Notes under the pieces: model-generated
What the model was told of the DNA's origin: nothing
The model's input: the letters and a program-made list of their open reading frames with translations, nothing else
Databases searched by the model: none
Made by a program: the position numbers and the translations under genes
Shown here: in pieces, positions 8,207 to 16,397 of the stretch
Numbering within the stretch: position 1 is the stretch's first letter
Layout of the letters: each line of letters opens with the position of its first letter
Assembly: GCA_024434115.1 (NCBI GenBank)
Contig: QMIT01000010.1
Location: forward strand, 62,001 to 126,000
DNA: 64,000 nucleotides
Reading direction: 5' to 3'
From: Chloroflexota bacterium
GTDB lineage: Bacteria > Chloroflexota > Anaerolineae > Aggregatilineales > J027

Positions 8207-9337
8207 ATGGCTTCGATCCATCGTATTATGGTGATTGATACACGAGCACATCTGAGTGATCTCGTGCGTGCCGCTATGTCTATGCTAGGCAGGCGTTATG
8301 CGATTTATGAAGTCCCCTCGGCAGAATCTGCACTGGATGAAATCGCACGAGTTGAATTTGACTTGGTAGTTGCGGCGTTTACACTGGACGGCACCATGAA
8401 TGGCCTTGAATTTGCAAAACGAGCCATCCGCGAACGGGCGGGCGTGGCGATTGTCATAGTGGCAACCGAAAATGACCCCATGATTGATGCCGATCAACTT
8501 GAAGAACTGCCGATTCAGTTTATGCACTATCCCCCCGGCGAAAAATTCGTGCGTGCCCTCCGGGTGGGCCTTGATGGTGCGGATGTGGTTGAAGCCAGCG
8601 AAGGGATAGTAGAAGTTGATCTTGGCCCCATTCCGACGTTGGATGTAGATAAAGCACGGGCGATTCTGCTTAACACGATGCGTGAAGTAGGCGCGATTGG
8701 TGGCCTCATTGCTGACCGTACAGGCCGGGTAGTCGTAGATGAACGCACCGGATATATTGACAAGAGCCTTATTGCAGGTATCTTAGGGCCAACATTCGCG
8801 CAGGCCCCCAAGATTGCCCCGCAAATTGGTGGGCAGGGGTGGTCATTAAAATTCTATGATGGCAACCGCTACGACTTGTTTGCGCTTTCTCTCGGCTATC
8901 ACTATTTTGCGGCCTTTTTATTCGATGACAATAAGTCCGGTGTATTTGGTGCAATGACTCGCTTTGGGCGCCTCGGCGCTGACGCGATTATCAAGCTACT
9001 GGGCGACAGCGCGTGGACTTTTGAGCAACCTGCTCCCGTGCCTGTCCCGACATCACCCACTGCCCCACGTCCCGGTTCTCGTCCGCCCAAACACGCGACA
9101 CAACCTCTACCTAAATTGGAGGTTACACCAACGACCCCAGCCATTGTGGATGAACCTATTTTAGAGCCGGTTGGTGAGCTTGATTTAGATTTATTATTTG
9201 GACAAAGTACCCCCGATGAAGTAAGTTTTGATGATTTATTTGGCAACGACCAACCAGCAGATTTGGACCTCGGCAATATTCATGGGGATAAGATGAGTTT
9301 TGAGGAGGCTCAAAATATGGGCCTCTTAGGTGATTAA
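8207..9337 (+). CDS. Pseudo-receiver / Roadblock-LC7 domain signalling protein
   Basis: The 376-residue protein has three parts. Residues about 4-125 look like a response-regulator receiver domain, but the phosphate-accepting Asp is missing (DLVVAAFTLDG instead of DLVLLD) and the acidic pair after beta-1 is replaced by IDTRAH. Residues about 145-265 match a Roadblock/LC7 fold (ADRTGRVVVDERTG, then a hydrophobic beta segment), a module that regulates small GTPases. The tail is Pro-rich, then acidic with DLDLLFGQ and SFDDLF repeats. The ATG at 8207 has GGAGG seven bases upstream. A kinase gene follows 26 bases later, so the pair may form one pathway. A likely partner class, an MglA/Rab-like GTPase, is encoded at 40387-40911. 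Confidence 0.78.
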   Translation: MASIHRIMVIDTRAHLSDLVRAAMSMLGRRYAIYEVPSAESALDEIARVEFDLVVAAFTLDGTMNGLEFAKRAIRERAGVAIVIVATENDPMIDADQLEELPIQFMHYPPGEKFVRALRVGLDGADVVEASEGIVEVDLGPIPTLDVDKARAILLNTMREVGAIGGLIADRTGRVVVDERTGYIDKSLIAGILGPTFAQAPKIAPQIGGQGWSLKFYDGNRYDLFALSLGYHYFAAFLFDDNKSGVFGAMTRFGRLGADAIIKLLGDSAWTFEQPAPVPVPTSPTAPRPGSRPPKHATQPLPKLEVTPTTPAIVDEPILEPVGELDLDLLFGQSTPDEVSFDDLFGNDQPADLDLGNIHGDKMSFEEAQNMGLLGD

Positions 9338-9363
9338 TCAGATCAAGCAAGGCAGGAACCTCA

Positions 9364-11061
9364 GTGGTCACAAAAACCGACGACCCGATGATCGGGCAAA
9401 TCTTAGGGGATTATCGCATCGTTCGATTGTTGGGCAAAGGCGGCATGTCGCGGGTCTATCTGGCGACGGATCGTAATCTACAGCGCGATGTGGCGCTGAA
9501 GGTCATTACGCTTGATCGTGACCGCGCCAACGAATTGATGAAGCGATTCAAGCGCGAGGCCCGCACCATCGGCAAACTCGATAGTCACCCCAATATTGTG
9601 ACCGTTTACCGCTATGCCACCCAAGAAGATACACATTACATGGCGATGCAGTTGATTCGGGGCGAGACCCTGACCCAAATGTTGGGCCGTCTAAAGCGCA
9701 AAAAGAACTATATGCCCTATGCCGACGTGCTCAATATTATGCGGCAGGTGGCGGCGGCTTTGGACTATGCCCACAAAAACCAGATTATCCATAGGGATGT
9801 AAAGCCTTCCAACATCATGGTTGAAGAAGACACCGGGCGGGTGGTTTTGATGGATTTTGGTCTAGTGATGGAAGCTGGCACAGAAAGTACCCTCGGCACA
9901 GCCTTTGGGACGCCGCGTTATATCGCCCCTGAACAAGCGATCTCGTCACAGCAGGCCGTCCCCCAAAGTGACATTTACTCCTTGGGGGTGATTTTGTTTG
10001 AAATGCTGACAGGACAAGTGCCGTTTGATGAAGAATCGGCGATGAGTCTGGCCCTCAGCCATATCACCAATCCGCCTCCCTCCCCGCGTGAAATTCGAGC
10101 CGATTTGCCGGAAGCGGTGGCGAAAGTTGTTTTGAAGGCGCTAGAAAAACAACCAGAAAATCGTTTCCAATCAGCAAGTGAGATGGTCATGGCACTACAA
10201 GTTGCATTGGGTGAAATTCCCACTGCCACCGAAATGCCCGTGCCTGCTCCAACTCCTGTGCCTATGAAATCTGGTGCGCCTGTGCCTCCGCCAAGTGCTG
10301 CGATGCTGGATGTGCCAACAGATACTCCAAGTAAAACACCTGCTAACGGAGTGGTTTCTCCGCCTGCCCCTAAAGTAGCGAAAAAGTCTGCGCCGAAGGC
10401 AGTTAAGGCCGAAGAAGTTCCAACTCCGCCACCCCCCAAGCCTGCACCGCCTGTGGCAGCAGTTTCGGACAAAAAAGCCAACAATCGTAAACCCCTATTC
10501 TATGGAATTGGGGGTATTGCGGCGCTTTTAATACTAGCCGCGATTTTGGCGTTAAGTGGTGTTTTGAGTGACTCAGATGACAAACCTAATGGCTCCGATG
10601 GAGGTTCTGGGGGGCAATCCAATACCGGAACTAACAACAATGATGGCGATGGAAGTTTGAAACTGATTTATACCAATGACTCCCTCACCATTGTCAATAT
10701 GTCTGAGCAAGTTCTGAATCTGACTGGCATCGGCTTCAATTCGTTGGATAATACCCGCATCTTTATCTCGCGGGACTTCGGTGCCCAAACCATGAGTGCC
10801 TTTGAACCGGGGGAATGTATTCGGGTTTTTATTACGAATGAAGCACTGCCTGAACCTGAATTATGTCAAGGCACGGTGAAGAATCTGCCCTATTTTGCGA
10901 AAGACAGCGCCAATCTTTATTGGGTGTGGAATTCAGAACTCAACAGTGACGCGGAATTTCGGCTCATTCTCAGCACCGAGACGCTCAAAACTTGTAAAGT
11001 TGGGCCAAATGAATGTACCATCAACTGGCCTCAACTAGCGGAAACCACCACCGGACAATAG
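9364..11061 (+). CDS. Membrane Ser/Thr protein kinase with extracellular C-terminal domain
   Basis: A Hanks-type kinase domain spans about residues 18-280, with the glycine loop GKGGMSRVYLA, the VALKVI lysine, HRDVKPSN, DFGLVM and the APEQ motif. A Pro/Ala/Lys-rich linker of about 90 residues follows, then one membrane helix (about 379-399), a Gly/Ser/Asn-rich spacer and a C-terminal domain of about 140 residues with four cysteines. The outer domain is not one I recognise and may be a sensor. The start is the GTG at 9364; an ATG eight codons further in (9388) is possible. It sits 26 bases after the Roadblock gene and is probably co-transcribed with it. Confidence 0.92.
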   Translation: MVTKTDDPMIGQILGDYRIVRLLGKGGMSRVYLATDRNLQRDVALKVITLDRDRANELMKRFKREARTIGKLDSHPNIVTVYRYATQEDTHYMAMQLIRGETLTQMLGRLKRKKNYMPYADVLNIMRQVAAALDYAHKNQIIHRDVKPSNIMVEEDTGRVVLMDFGLVMEAGTESTLGTAFGTPRYIAPEQAISSQQAVPQSDIYSLGVILFEMLTGQVPFDEESAMSLALSHITNPPPSPREIRADLPEAVAKVVLKALEKQPENRFQSASEMVMALQVALGEIPTATEMPVPAPTPVPMKSGAPVPPPSAAMLDVPTDTPSKTPANGVVSPPAPKVAKKSAPKAVKAEEVPTPPPPKPAPPVAAVSDKKANNRKPLFYGIGGIAALLILAAILALSGVLSDSDDKPNGSDGGSGGQSNTGTNNNDGDGSLKLIYTNDSLTIVNMSEQVLNLTGIGFNSLDNTRIFISRDFGAQTMSAFEPGECIRVFITNEALPEPELCQGTVKNLPYFAKDSANLYWVWNSELNSDAEFRLILSTETLKTCKVGPNECTINWPQLAETTTGQ

Positions 11062-11101
11062 CAGCCCGTTCATGGCGGCTTGAACAACAAGGTCAGCTAT
11101 T

Positions 11102-11968
11102 TTGAACCCGATTGGTGTTGCAATTGTTCCGTATACCCCGGCACAATATCGGACGGTGTTGCAATTTTGCGCCCAACAATTTCGCACGCATCATCATCTG
11201 GATTGGCGTCAGATCAATGAATGGCTGCGGGACGAATATCACCATACCGTGCTGGCCTATCGTCATAAAGAACTAATGGGGGTGTTATCGGTCTCTGCCC
11301 CTCACAACGGCACGGCATGGCTGCGTTTGGTATCGCTGCATGACCATGCTCCTGAAAACATCTTTAATGACCTGCTGCAAGCCGCACTATCCCGCTGTAC
11401 CCAATCTGGCATTCACGAAATCGCCGTTCTGGAAATGGAAATTTGGCTGCAAGTTCTCTTGGAAAAAAGCGGCTTTAGTTCGCTTGACCAGATTGTTCAT
11501 CTGATTCGAGAGGCTGCCCCGATTGAATATGCGCCGCCCCGCGATTTCAAAATTCGTTTGGTACATGGTCATGATCTGCGGATTATAGAAACCATTGACC
11601 ATGCAGCTTTTCCCTCCCTGTGGCACATGAGCCTGACGGATTTAGAAGGATCCAGCCATTATGCCGTCAGTTTTACGATGGCAGTGATGGAAAAACATGC
11701 CGTCGGTTATCAACTTTCTACTTCCTATTCGGATGGTATTCATCTGGCACGATTGGCGACATGGCCCTCCGCGCAAAAACGTGGCATTGGTCGAGCGCTG
11801 GTGGAGCGTCTTATTGCCCAATTTCCACATAGAGCCATTACCGTCAACACGCAATCCAGCAATGTAGCGGCGCGGCGGATTTATGAAAGTCTCGGTTTTG
11901 TTACCCAAAAAATGCCTACTCCGGTCTGGCATCTTTCACTCCCGACACCCGTAGCCGACTTCGATTAA
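11102..11968 (+). CDS. GNAT-family N-acetyltransferase
   Basis: This 288-residue protein has a complete GNAT domain in its C-terminal half. The acetyl-CoA pyrophosphate-binding signature QKRGIGRAL and the following NTQSSNVAARRIYESLGF segment are diagnostic. The N-terminal half (about 1-135) is also GNAT-like in layout but lacks the signature, so it may be a degenerate second module. The start is a TTG at 11102 preceded by AAGGTC, a weak choice. It lies 40 bases after the kinase gene and 28 bases before the reductoisomerase-like gene. The substrate is unknown. Confidence 0.8.
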   Translation: MNPIGVAIVPYTPAQYRTVLQFCAQQFRTHHHLDWRQINEWLRDEYHHTVLAYRHKELMGVLSVSAPHNGTAWLRLVSLHDHAPENIFNDLLQAALSRCTQSGIHEIAVLEMEIWLQVLLEKSGFSSLDQIVHLIREAAPIEYAPPRDFKIRLVHGHDLRIIETIDHAAFPSLWHMSLTDLEGSSHYAVSFTMAVMEKHAVGYQLSTSYSDGIHLARLATWPSAQKRGIGRALVERLIAQFPHRAITVNTQSSNVAARRIYESLGFVTQKMPTPVWHLSLPTPVADFD

Positions 11969-11996
11969 TATGACCCTTTAGAAAAGCGGTTTAGCT

Positions 11997-12995
11997 ATGA
12001 CGACCCTCTACTATGAAAAAGATGCCGATTTGCGAAATCTGCGCCAGCGCCAGATTACGGTGATTGGCTATGGCAATCTGGGTCGTTCGGTGGCCCTCAA
12101 TCTCCGTGACAGCGGCTATGACCTCATTATTGGCAACCGCGAGGATGATTTTGCCCGCCTTGCCCGCAACGACGGTTTCATCGTCACACCGATTACCCAA
12201 GCAGCTCAAGGGGCGGACACCATTTTTTTGATGATTCCCGACGAAATCATGCCACAGGTGTATTTGGAGCATATCGCGCCAAATTTACGCACTGGTGACA
12301 TGCTGATTTTTGCATCGGGCTATAATGTCGCGTTTGGCTATATCGAGCCGCCGAATCATGTGGATGCTGGCTTGATTGCACCTCGCACGCTTGGCATTGG
12401 GGTACGCGATGGTTATTTGAATGGGTTGGGGTATCCCTGCTATGTTTCGGTTGCGCAAGATGGATCGGGACGGGCGTGGGAGTATTTGTTGGCTTTGGCT
12501 GCCGCGATTGGGGCGTTGCGACAGGGTGCGATTGAGGTGTCGTTTAATCAGGAAGTCGAAATTGACCTGTTTATCCATCAGGCCGTCTTATCGGCGATTC
12601 ACAGCACGCTGCTGGCTGCCGCTGATGTCCTCATCCGCGAAGGTTATCCCCCCGAAGTGGCGCTGACGGAACTCTATTTATCCGGTGAATTGGGCATGTT
12701 GTTTTCGCGGGCAGGCATTACAGGCCTAACCCATGCGTTGCATATGCTTTCACCTGCCGGACAATATGGCATCATGTCCCGTACCGAGCGCTTCCAAGAG
12801 GTGAAAATGCAGCGCCAATTGGAATCTATTCTCGACAACATCCGACAGGGGAATTTTGCCCAAGAATGGGTCTCGGAATCGGCAGATGGCTATCCCCGCC
12901 TAAAAGCCTTACAACGACGTTTTCAATCGAGTGCCTTGTGGCGTTTTGAACGTGAGGTGCTAGACATGTTGCGCGGTCTGCCACCTGATGCTTAA
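11997..12995 (+). CDS. Ketol-acid reductoisomerase-like protein with altered active site
   Basis: The 332-residue length and overall layout match class I ketol-acid reductoisomerase (IlvC): an N-terminal YYEKDAD segment, a dinucleotide-binding motif VIGYGNLGRS (G24, G26, G29) followed by NLRDSG, and a helical C-terminal knot region. Key catalytic residues differ. The conserved HGFN histidine is Ser107 (ASGYN), the lysine of APKGPG is Arg130, and of the four metal-binding acids Asp190 and Glu225 remain while the usual Glu194 is His and the usual Glu230 position is Ser229. True IlvC activity is therefore doubtful. Genes for a B12-dependent mutase subunit and MeaB follow, suggesting a role in branched acyl-CoA or keto-acid metabolism. 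That link is inference. Confidence 0.8.
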   Translation: MTTLYYEKDADLRNLRQRQITVIGYGNLGRSVALNLRDSGYDLIIGNREDDFARLARNDGFIVTPITQAAQGADTIFLMIPDEIMPQVYLEHIAPNLRTGDMLIFASGYNVAFGYIEPPNHVDAGLIAPRTLGIGVRDGYLNGLGYPCYVSVAQDGSGRAWEYLLALAAAIGALRQGAIEVSFNQEVEIDLFIHQAVLSAIHSTLLAAADVLIREGYPPEVALTELYLSGELGMLFSRAGITGLTHALHMLSPAGQYGIMSRTERFQEVKMQRQLESILDNIRQGNFAQEWVSESADGYPRLKALQRRFQSSALWRFEREVLDMLRGLPPDA

Positions 12996-13085
12996 AAACA
13001 GGCAATTGCTCACTCGCCATTCCTAAAATTTCTGCGCTATACTCGTGTTTTAAGTTTCATATTTTCTGAGCAGGGAAAACACCCA

Positions 13086-13484
13086 ATGGAAAATCGCAAA
13101 ATCCGCGTACTGATTGCCAAACCCGGCCTTGATGGGCATGACCGGGGCGCCAAAGTGATTGCCCGCAGTCTGCGCGATGCCGGTATGGAAGTCATTTATA
13201 CGGGTCTGCGCCAAACGCCCGAAATGATTGTAGAAGCGGCGCTGCAAGAAGATGTGGATGTCATCGGCATGTCTATTCTATCCGGCGCACATATGGCGTT
13301 GACCCCGCGTGTGATTGAGCTAATGCACGAAAGCGGGTTGGACGATGTAAAGGTCATTATTGGCGGCATTATCCCCGATGAAGATGTTCCGGCGCTCAAG
13401 TCAATGGGGGTGAGCGAGGTTTTTGGCCCCGGCACCAATACCGATGACATTGTAAAACATATCCGCACGGTTGTTTCTGTCTGA
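13086..13484 (+). CDS. B12-binding subunit of an acyl-CoA mutase (methylmalonyl-CoA mutase small-subunit type)
   Basis: This 132-residue protein is a stand-alone cobalamin-binding domain. It carries the D16-x-H18-x-x-G21 motif (GLDGHDRG), whose histidine binds cobalt from below, then the SILSGAHM and GGIIPDEDV segments typical of the C-terminal domain of methylmalonyl-CoA mutase. In organisms with split enzymes this domain pairs with a separate large catalytic subunit. No large subunit is present in the window. Because the small subunit is shared in type by several mutases (methylmalonyl-, 2-hydroxyisobutyryl-, ethylmalonyl-CoA), the substrate is open. The MeaB chaperone gene follows at once. 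Confidence 0.9.
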   Translation: MENRKIRVLIAKPGLDGHDRGAKVIARSLRDAGMEVIYTGLRQTPEMIVEAALQEDVDVIGMSILSGAHMALTPRVIELMHESGLDDVKVIIGGIIPDEDVPALKSMGVSEVFGPGTNTDDIVKHIRTVVSV

Positions 13485-13498
13485 TAGAAGGATTGTCT

Positions 13499-14521
13499 GT
13501 GTTAAAAACGTCTCCAGAAACGCTCGTCAGCCAACTGCTGGCGGGCAACCGTCGTGCTTTGGCCCGCACCATTACCGCCGTTGAGAATGAAATTCCTGAG
13601 TCGGTTGAAATCCTAAAAACACTCTATCCCCATACGGGCCATGCCTATACCATCGGGATTACGGGCGCACCGGGTACAGGCAAAAGCTGCCTTGTAACCG
13701 TCCTAACTCAACATCTCCGCAAGCAGAACAAAACCGTCGGCATTATCGCGGTTGACCCCACTAGCCCATTTACGGGTGGTGCCGTTTTAGGGGATCGTTT
13801 TCGGATGCGCGACCTCTCCGGCGATAACGGCGTGTTTATCCGCAGCATGGCGAGTCGTGGTCAATTGGGCGGCTTGGCACGTACCACCTATGATGTCATG
13901 CGGGTGATGGATGCGGCGGGTTTCGACATCATCATTATCGAAACGGTGGGGGCAGGTCAAAATGAGGTCGAAATTGTGAAGGCCGCCGATACCACGATTG
14001 TGGTTGAAGCCCCCGGTCTCGGTGATGATATTCAAGCGATTAAGGCGGGCATTTTGGAAATTGCCGATATTTTGGTGGTCAACAAAGCCGATAGCCCGCT
14101 GGTGCAAAATACTGTGCGTGCGCTCAAGGCCATGCTTGATCTAGGGCATCGTCAGCGTGTAGTGGCCCATCATGGTCAACTCATGGCCCAAACCGATAAT
14201 ACAGGTGCGCCGGAATATGATTTCCGTGAAGTGCCTATCATTCAAACAGTAGCGATTAATGGGCAGGGTATCCCTGAACTGGCTGAGGCGATTGATGCGC
14301 ACCGCAGTTATTTGTCGGAAAGCGGGATTCGCCAAGATCGCCAGCGGGCGCGTTTAGAAAGTGAATTGATTGCACGGCTACGCGAGACACTTCTCAAAAA
14401 TCTGCTGTCGGTGGTGCCAGATGACCATCTTGAAGGATTGGTCGAACAACTGATGACCCGTGACACTGACCCGATGAGCGCTGTCCATACCCTCTTAAAC
14501 TATCAGGCGGGGAAATCATGA
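13499..14521 (+). CDS. meaB: MeaB/ArgK-family GTPase chaperone of B12-dependent mutase
   Basis: This G3E-family P-loop GTPase of about 340 residues has Walker A GAPGTGKSC near residue 57, a VDPTSPFTGG switch segment, the METVG-like IETVGAGQNE motif and VNKADSP as the base-recognition motif. MeaB loads and protects adenosylcobalamin in acyl-CoA mutases by GTP hydrolysis. The GTG at 13499 is preferred because AGAAGGA lies six bases upstream; the TTG at 13493 abuts that site. It lies directly behind the B12-binding subunit, as expected for the chaperone of that enzyme. Its stop overlaps the next start as ATGA. Confidence 0.93.
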   Translation: MLKTSPETLVSQLLAGNRRALARTITAVENEIPESVEILKTLYPHTGHAYTIGITGAPGTGKSCLVTVLTQHLRKQNKTVGIIAVDPTSPFTGGAVLGDRFRMRDLSGDNGVFIRSMASRGQLGGLARTTYDVMRVMDAAGFDIIIIETVGAGQNEVEIVKAADTTIVVEAPGLGDDIQAIKAGILEIADILVVNKADSPLVQNTVRALKAMLDLGHRQRVVAHHGQLMAQTDNTGAPEYDFREVPIIQTVAINGQGIPELAEAIDAHRSYLSESGIRQDRQRARLESELIARLRETLLKNLLSVVPDDHLEGLVEQLMTRDTDPMSAVHTLLNYQAGKS

Positions 14522-14790
14522 ACACCATTATTTTGCTGCTGTTTCTAATCATGGGCATTGGGGTGATGGCCTATGGCGTGCGGATCATCATCAAAAAATC
14601 CGCCAATGTCTATCGGCAGGGCCAAATGCGCCAATATGAAGGTCAGGCGGCCCAAATGGCCGGTATCGGGACAGCCCTTGCTGGCTTAGGAATGACCTTG
14701 ATTGGGCTGGGGGGCTGGGGGCTACTGCTGTTTGGCCTTATCGGAGCAACCCTATATTTTGTGATGGTGAATCTCGCGGATCGTCGCTAA
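14518..14790 (+). CDS. Small membrane protein, unknown function
   Basis: The 90-residue protein has one membrane helix at the N-terminus (about 3-24) and one or two in the Gly/Leu-rich C-terminal half (about 47-85), joined by a polar loop rich in Gln and Arg. The start overlaps the MeaB stop by four bases (ATGA), so the two are translationally coupled. No motif is recognised. Confidence 0.7.
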   Translation: MNTIILLLFLIMGIGVMAYGVRIIIKKSANVYRQGQMRQYEGQAAQMAGIGTALAGLGMTLIGLGGWGLLLFGLIGATLYFVMVNLADRR

Positions 14791-14902
14791 GTCGAAACTA
14801 AACTCTATCTCTATAAGTCTCTCTTTCTAAGCTATAATAGAATGTTGAATTTGAGTTTTCCCCTCATTTTCGGCTTGACCGCTTCCAAGATAGGGCGTAT
14901 GA

Positions 14903-15715
14903 ATGCAGCTGACACCAGAGACCATTGAAGAATACTTCTCACGATATGAGTGGAGCTATACCCGCAGCAGCGAAAACACATGGATTACAGGGGTGCGGAC
15001 TTCGGTTTCTTCCTTCCGAATTTTCATTCGACTCAGTGAGCATTGGATTTATTTTGTCATCAATCCGTTTGTGGTGGCACCACCCAATGCTGAAGACCGC
15101 CTGCGCTTTTATTATCATGTCCTGCGCCTTAACCTTGATATGAACATGGCAAAATTTGGCCTCGACAGCGATGGTGATTTGTTTCTTGCGGTTGAACTGC
15201 CTACCGAGAATTTCGGCTATAGCCATTTTGCGGATGCTTTGAACGGGGTGTCGCATCATGCCGAACGTCTTTACAGCGAGGTGTTTAATCTGGCCCACAA
15301 TGCGACCCTGCTGCATGGCCGCTATGATGATGAACTGCGCGGTGACGATCTACCCAAACGGGAACTCCCTCCCCCCTCCCGCCCGCTGGACGATATGGAT
15401 TTACCCGAAGATTTAAATGACAGCAGCGAGATTGGGCCAATAATCGCGGGCAAGGAAGTGCGTATTGTAGATGGCGAAGATGGCAATCCGCGTATCGAAT
15501 TTGAGACTGCCCATGACTTGGACGCGCCCGAAGACTTGCCCCCCGATACTGCATCTGAAGCTGATAGTGGATTAGCGCTTTTGGATGAGGCCGATGAATC
15601 ATTGGTAGCTACGCCACGCAATGAAGGCGACCAGCGGGATGGCGATGAGCCTGAATCTCCCCAAGCCGATTCGACGGAAAAGCTGGACGATAAAGACGAA
15701 GACGAGGACGATTAA
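14903..15715 (+). CDS. YbjN-like domain protein with acidic tail
   Basis: Residues about 1-140 have the layout of the YbjN / type III secretion chaperone-like fold: an amphipathic start, SSFRIFIRLSEHWIYF, then LRLNLDMNMAKFGLDSDGD, where the conserved N, K/F and G/D positions of the family appear. Such domains usually act as protein-protein interaction or chaperone modules. The last 130 residues are low in complexity and strongly acidic (DEDEDD at the end), likely disordered. No signal peptide is seen. The gene is separated from both neighbours by about 100 bases and may stand alone. Confidence 0.65.
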   Translation: MQLTPETIEEYFSRYEWSYTRSSENTWITGVRTSVSSFRIFIRLSEHWIYFVINPFVVAPPNAEDRLRFYYHVLRLNLDMNMAKFGLDSDGDLFLAVELPTENFGYSHFADALNGVSHHAERLYSEVFNLAHNATLLHGRYDDELRGDDLPKRELPPPSRPLDDMDLPEDLNDSSEIGPIIAGKEVRIVDGEDGNPRIEFETAHDLDAPEDLPPDTASEADSGLALLDEADESLVATPRNEGDQRDGDEPESPQADSTEKLDDKDEDEDD

Positions 15716-15719
15716 TCCT

Positions 15720-15755
15720 CTGTTGACCGCTGCGAGTAGTTTAGTGAGTCAACAG
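15720..15755. promoter_or_regulatory. Inverted repeat between the YbjN-like gene and the pheA operon
   Basis: CTGTTGAC (15720-15727) and GTCAACAG (15748-15755) are perfect inverted copies 20 bases apart. There is no T-run, so a terminator is less likely than a binding site or an RNA hairpin ahead of the operon that starts at 15816. Confidence 0.35.
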
Positions 15756-15815
15756 TGAGGCTAAAGCATCAACATATCAACGCTTTTGTCTAGGATTAAC
15801 GAATAGGATAGGCCC

Positions 15816-16397
15816 ATGCGTCCCGAAAATAAACCTCGCCTGCATTTTCTCAGCCTTGCGATTGCCGCAATTGGATTGGCAGTGGTAGGGCTGTTTGTTC
15901 TTGGCGTTTGGCTAGAGACCCCCGGTGAAAATAACGAGACCGATTCGTTTACGGGGTTTGATCTCGCGGCCCGAAATGTCAATTTCACTGAAGATTTCCC
16001 CTCCGGTATCATGTTCATCTTGCCGATTGTGGTGGGTGCGATGACGTTCCAATTTTATCGGCGTATTGCCACCCCCGAACGCCCCGGTAGCCGCGTCAAT
16101 AACGCATTGATGCTGCTGCTGGGCATTGTGGTGGTGCTGTTGTGGATGCGAACCTATACCCTCAATGTGACGGATGCCCTCAACGAGAGCCTTTTTGTCA
16201 CATCGGGTGAACATGCCCCGTATACCAATGGCGACATCATTCGTGACTTTTTCACATCAGAAATCTGGCTTTGTTTGGCCCTGTCTGTGATATTATTGAT
16301 TTTGCCATTCTTTGATAAGCGACCTGCCGCCGCCTCGATTTTTCTAAATCCTGAGCGACAGGGCAATTTCAAACCTAAAGCTGGAAAATACAAATGA
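15816..16397 (+). CDS. Membrane protein, unknown function
   Basis: The 193-residue protein has four predicted membrane helices (about residues 9-31, 66-84, 95-113 and 148-168) separated by polar loops with several acidic residues, and a basic C-terminus. No known motif is seen. Its stop overlaps the pheA start (ATGA), so it is the first gene of a coupled run with pheA and thrC. A link to amino-acid metabolism is only suggested by this position. Confidence 0.7.
   Translation: MRPENKPRLHFLSLAIAAIGLAVVGLFVLGVWLETPGENNETDSFTGFDLAARNVNFTEDFPSGIMFILPIVVGAMTFQFYRRIATPERPGSRVNNALMLLLGIVVVLLWMRTYTLNVTDALNESLFVTSGEHAPYTNGDIIRDFFTSEIWLCLALSVILLILPFFDKRPAAASIFLNPERQGNFKPKAGKYK

Noticed and set aside
9975-10484. 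Gly/Thr-rich minus-strand frame opposite the kinase linker
   Set aside because: It is the reverse reading of the Pro/Ala-rich linker and has no ribosome site.
11997-12995. Plain annotation as IlvC
   Set aside because: Several residues needed for catalysis and metal binding are replaced, and no other branched-chain synthesis genes are adjacent.
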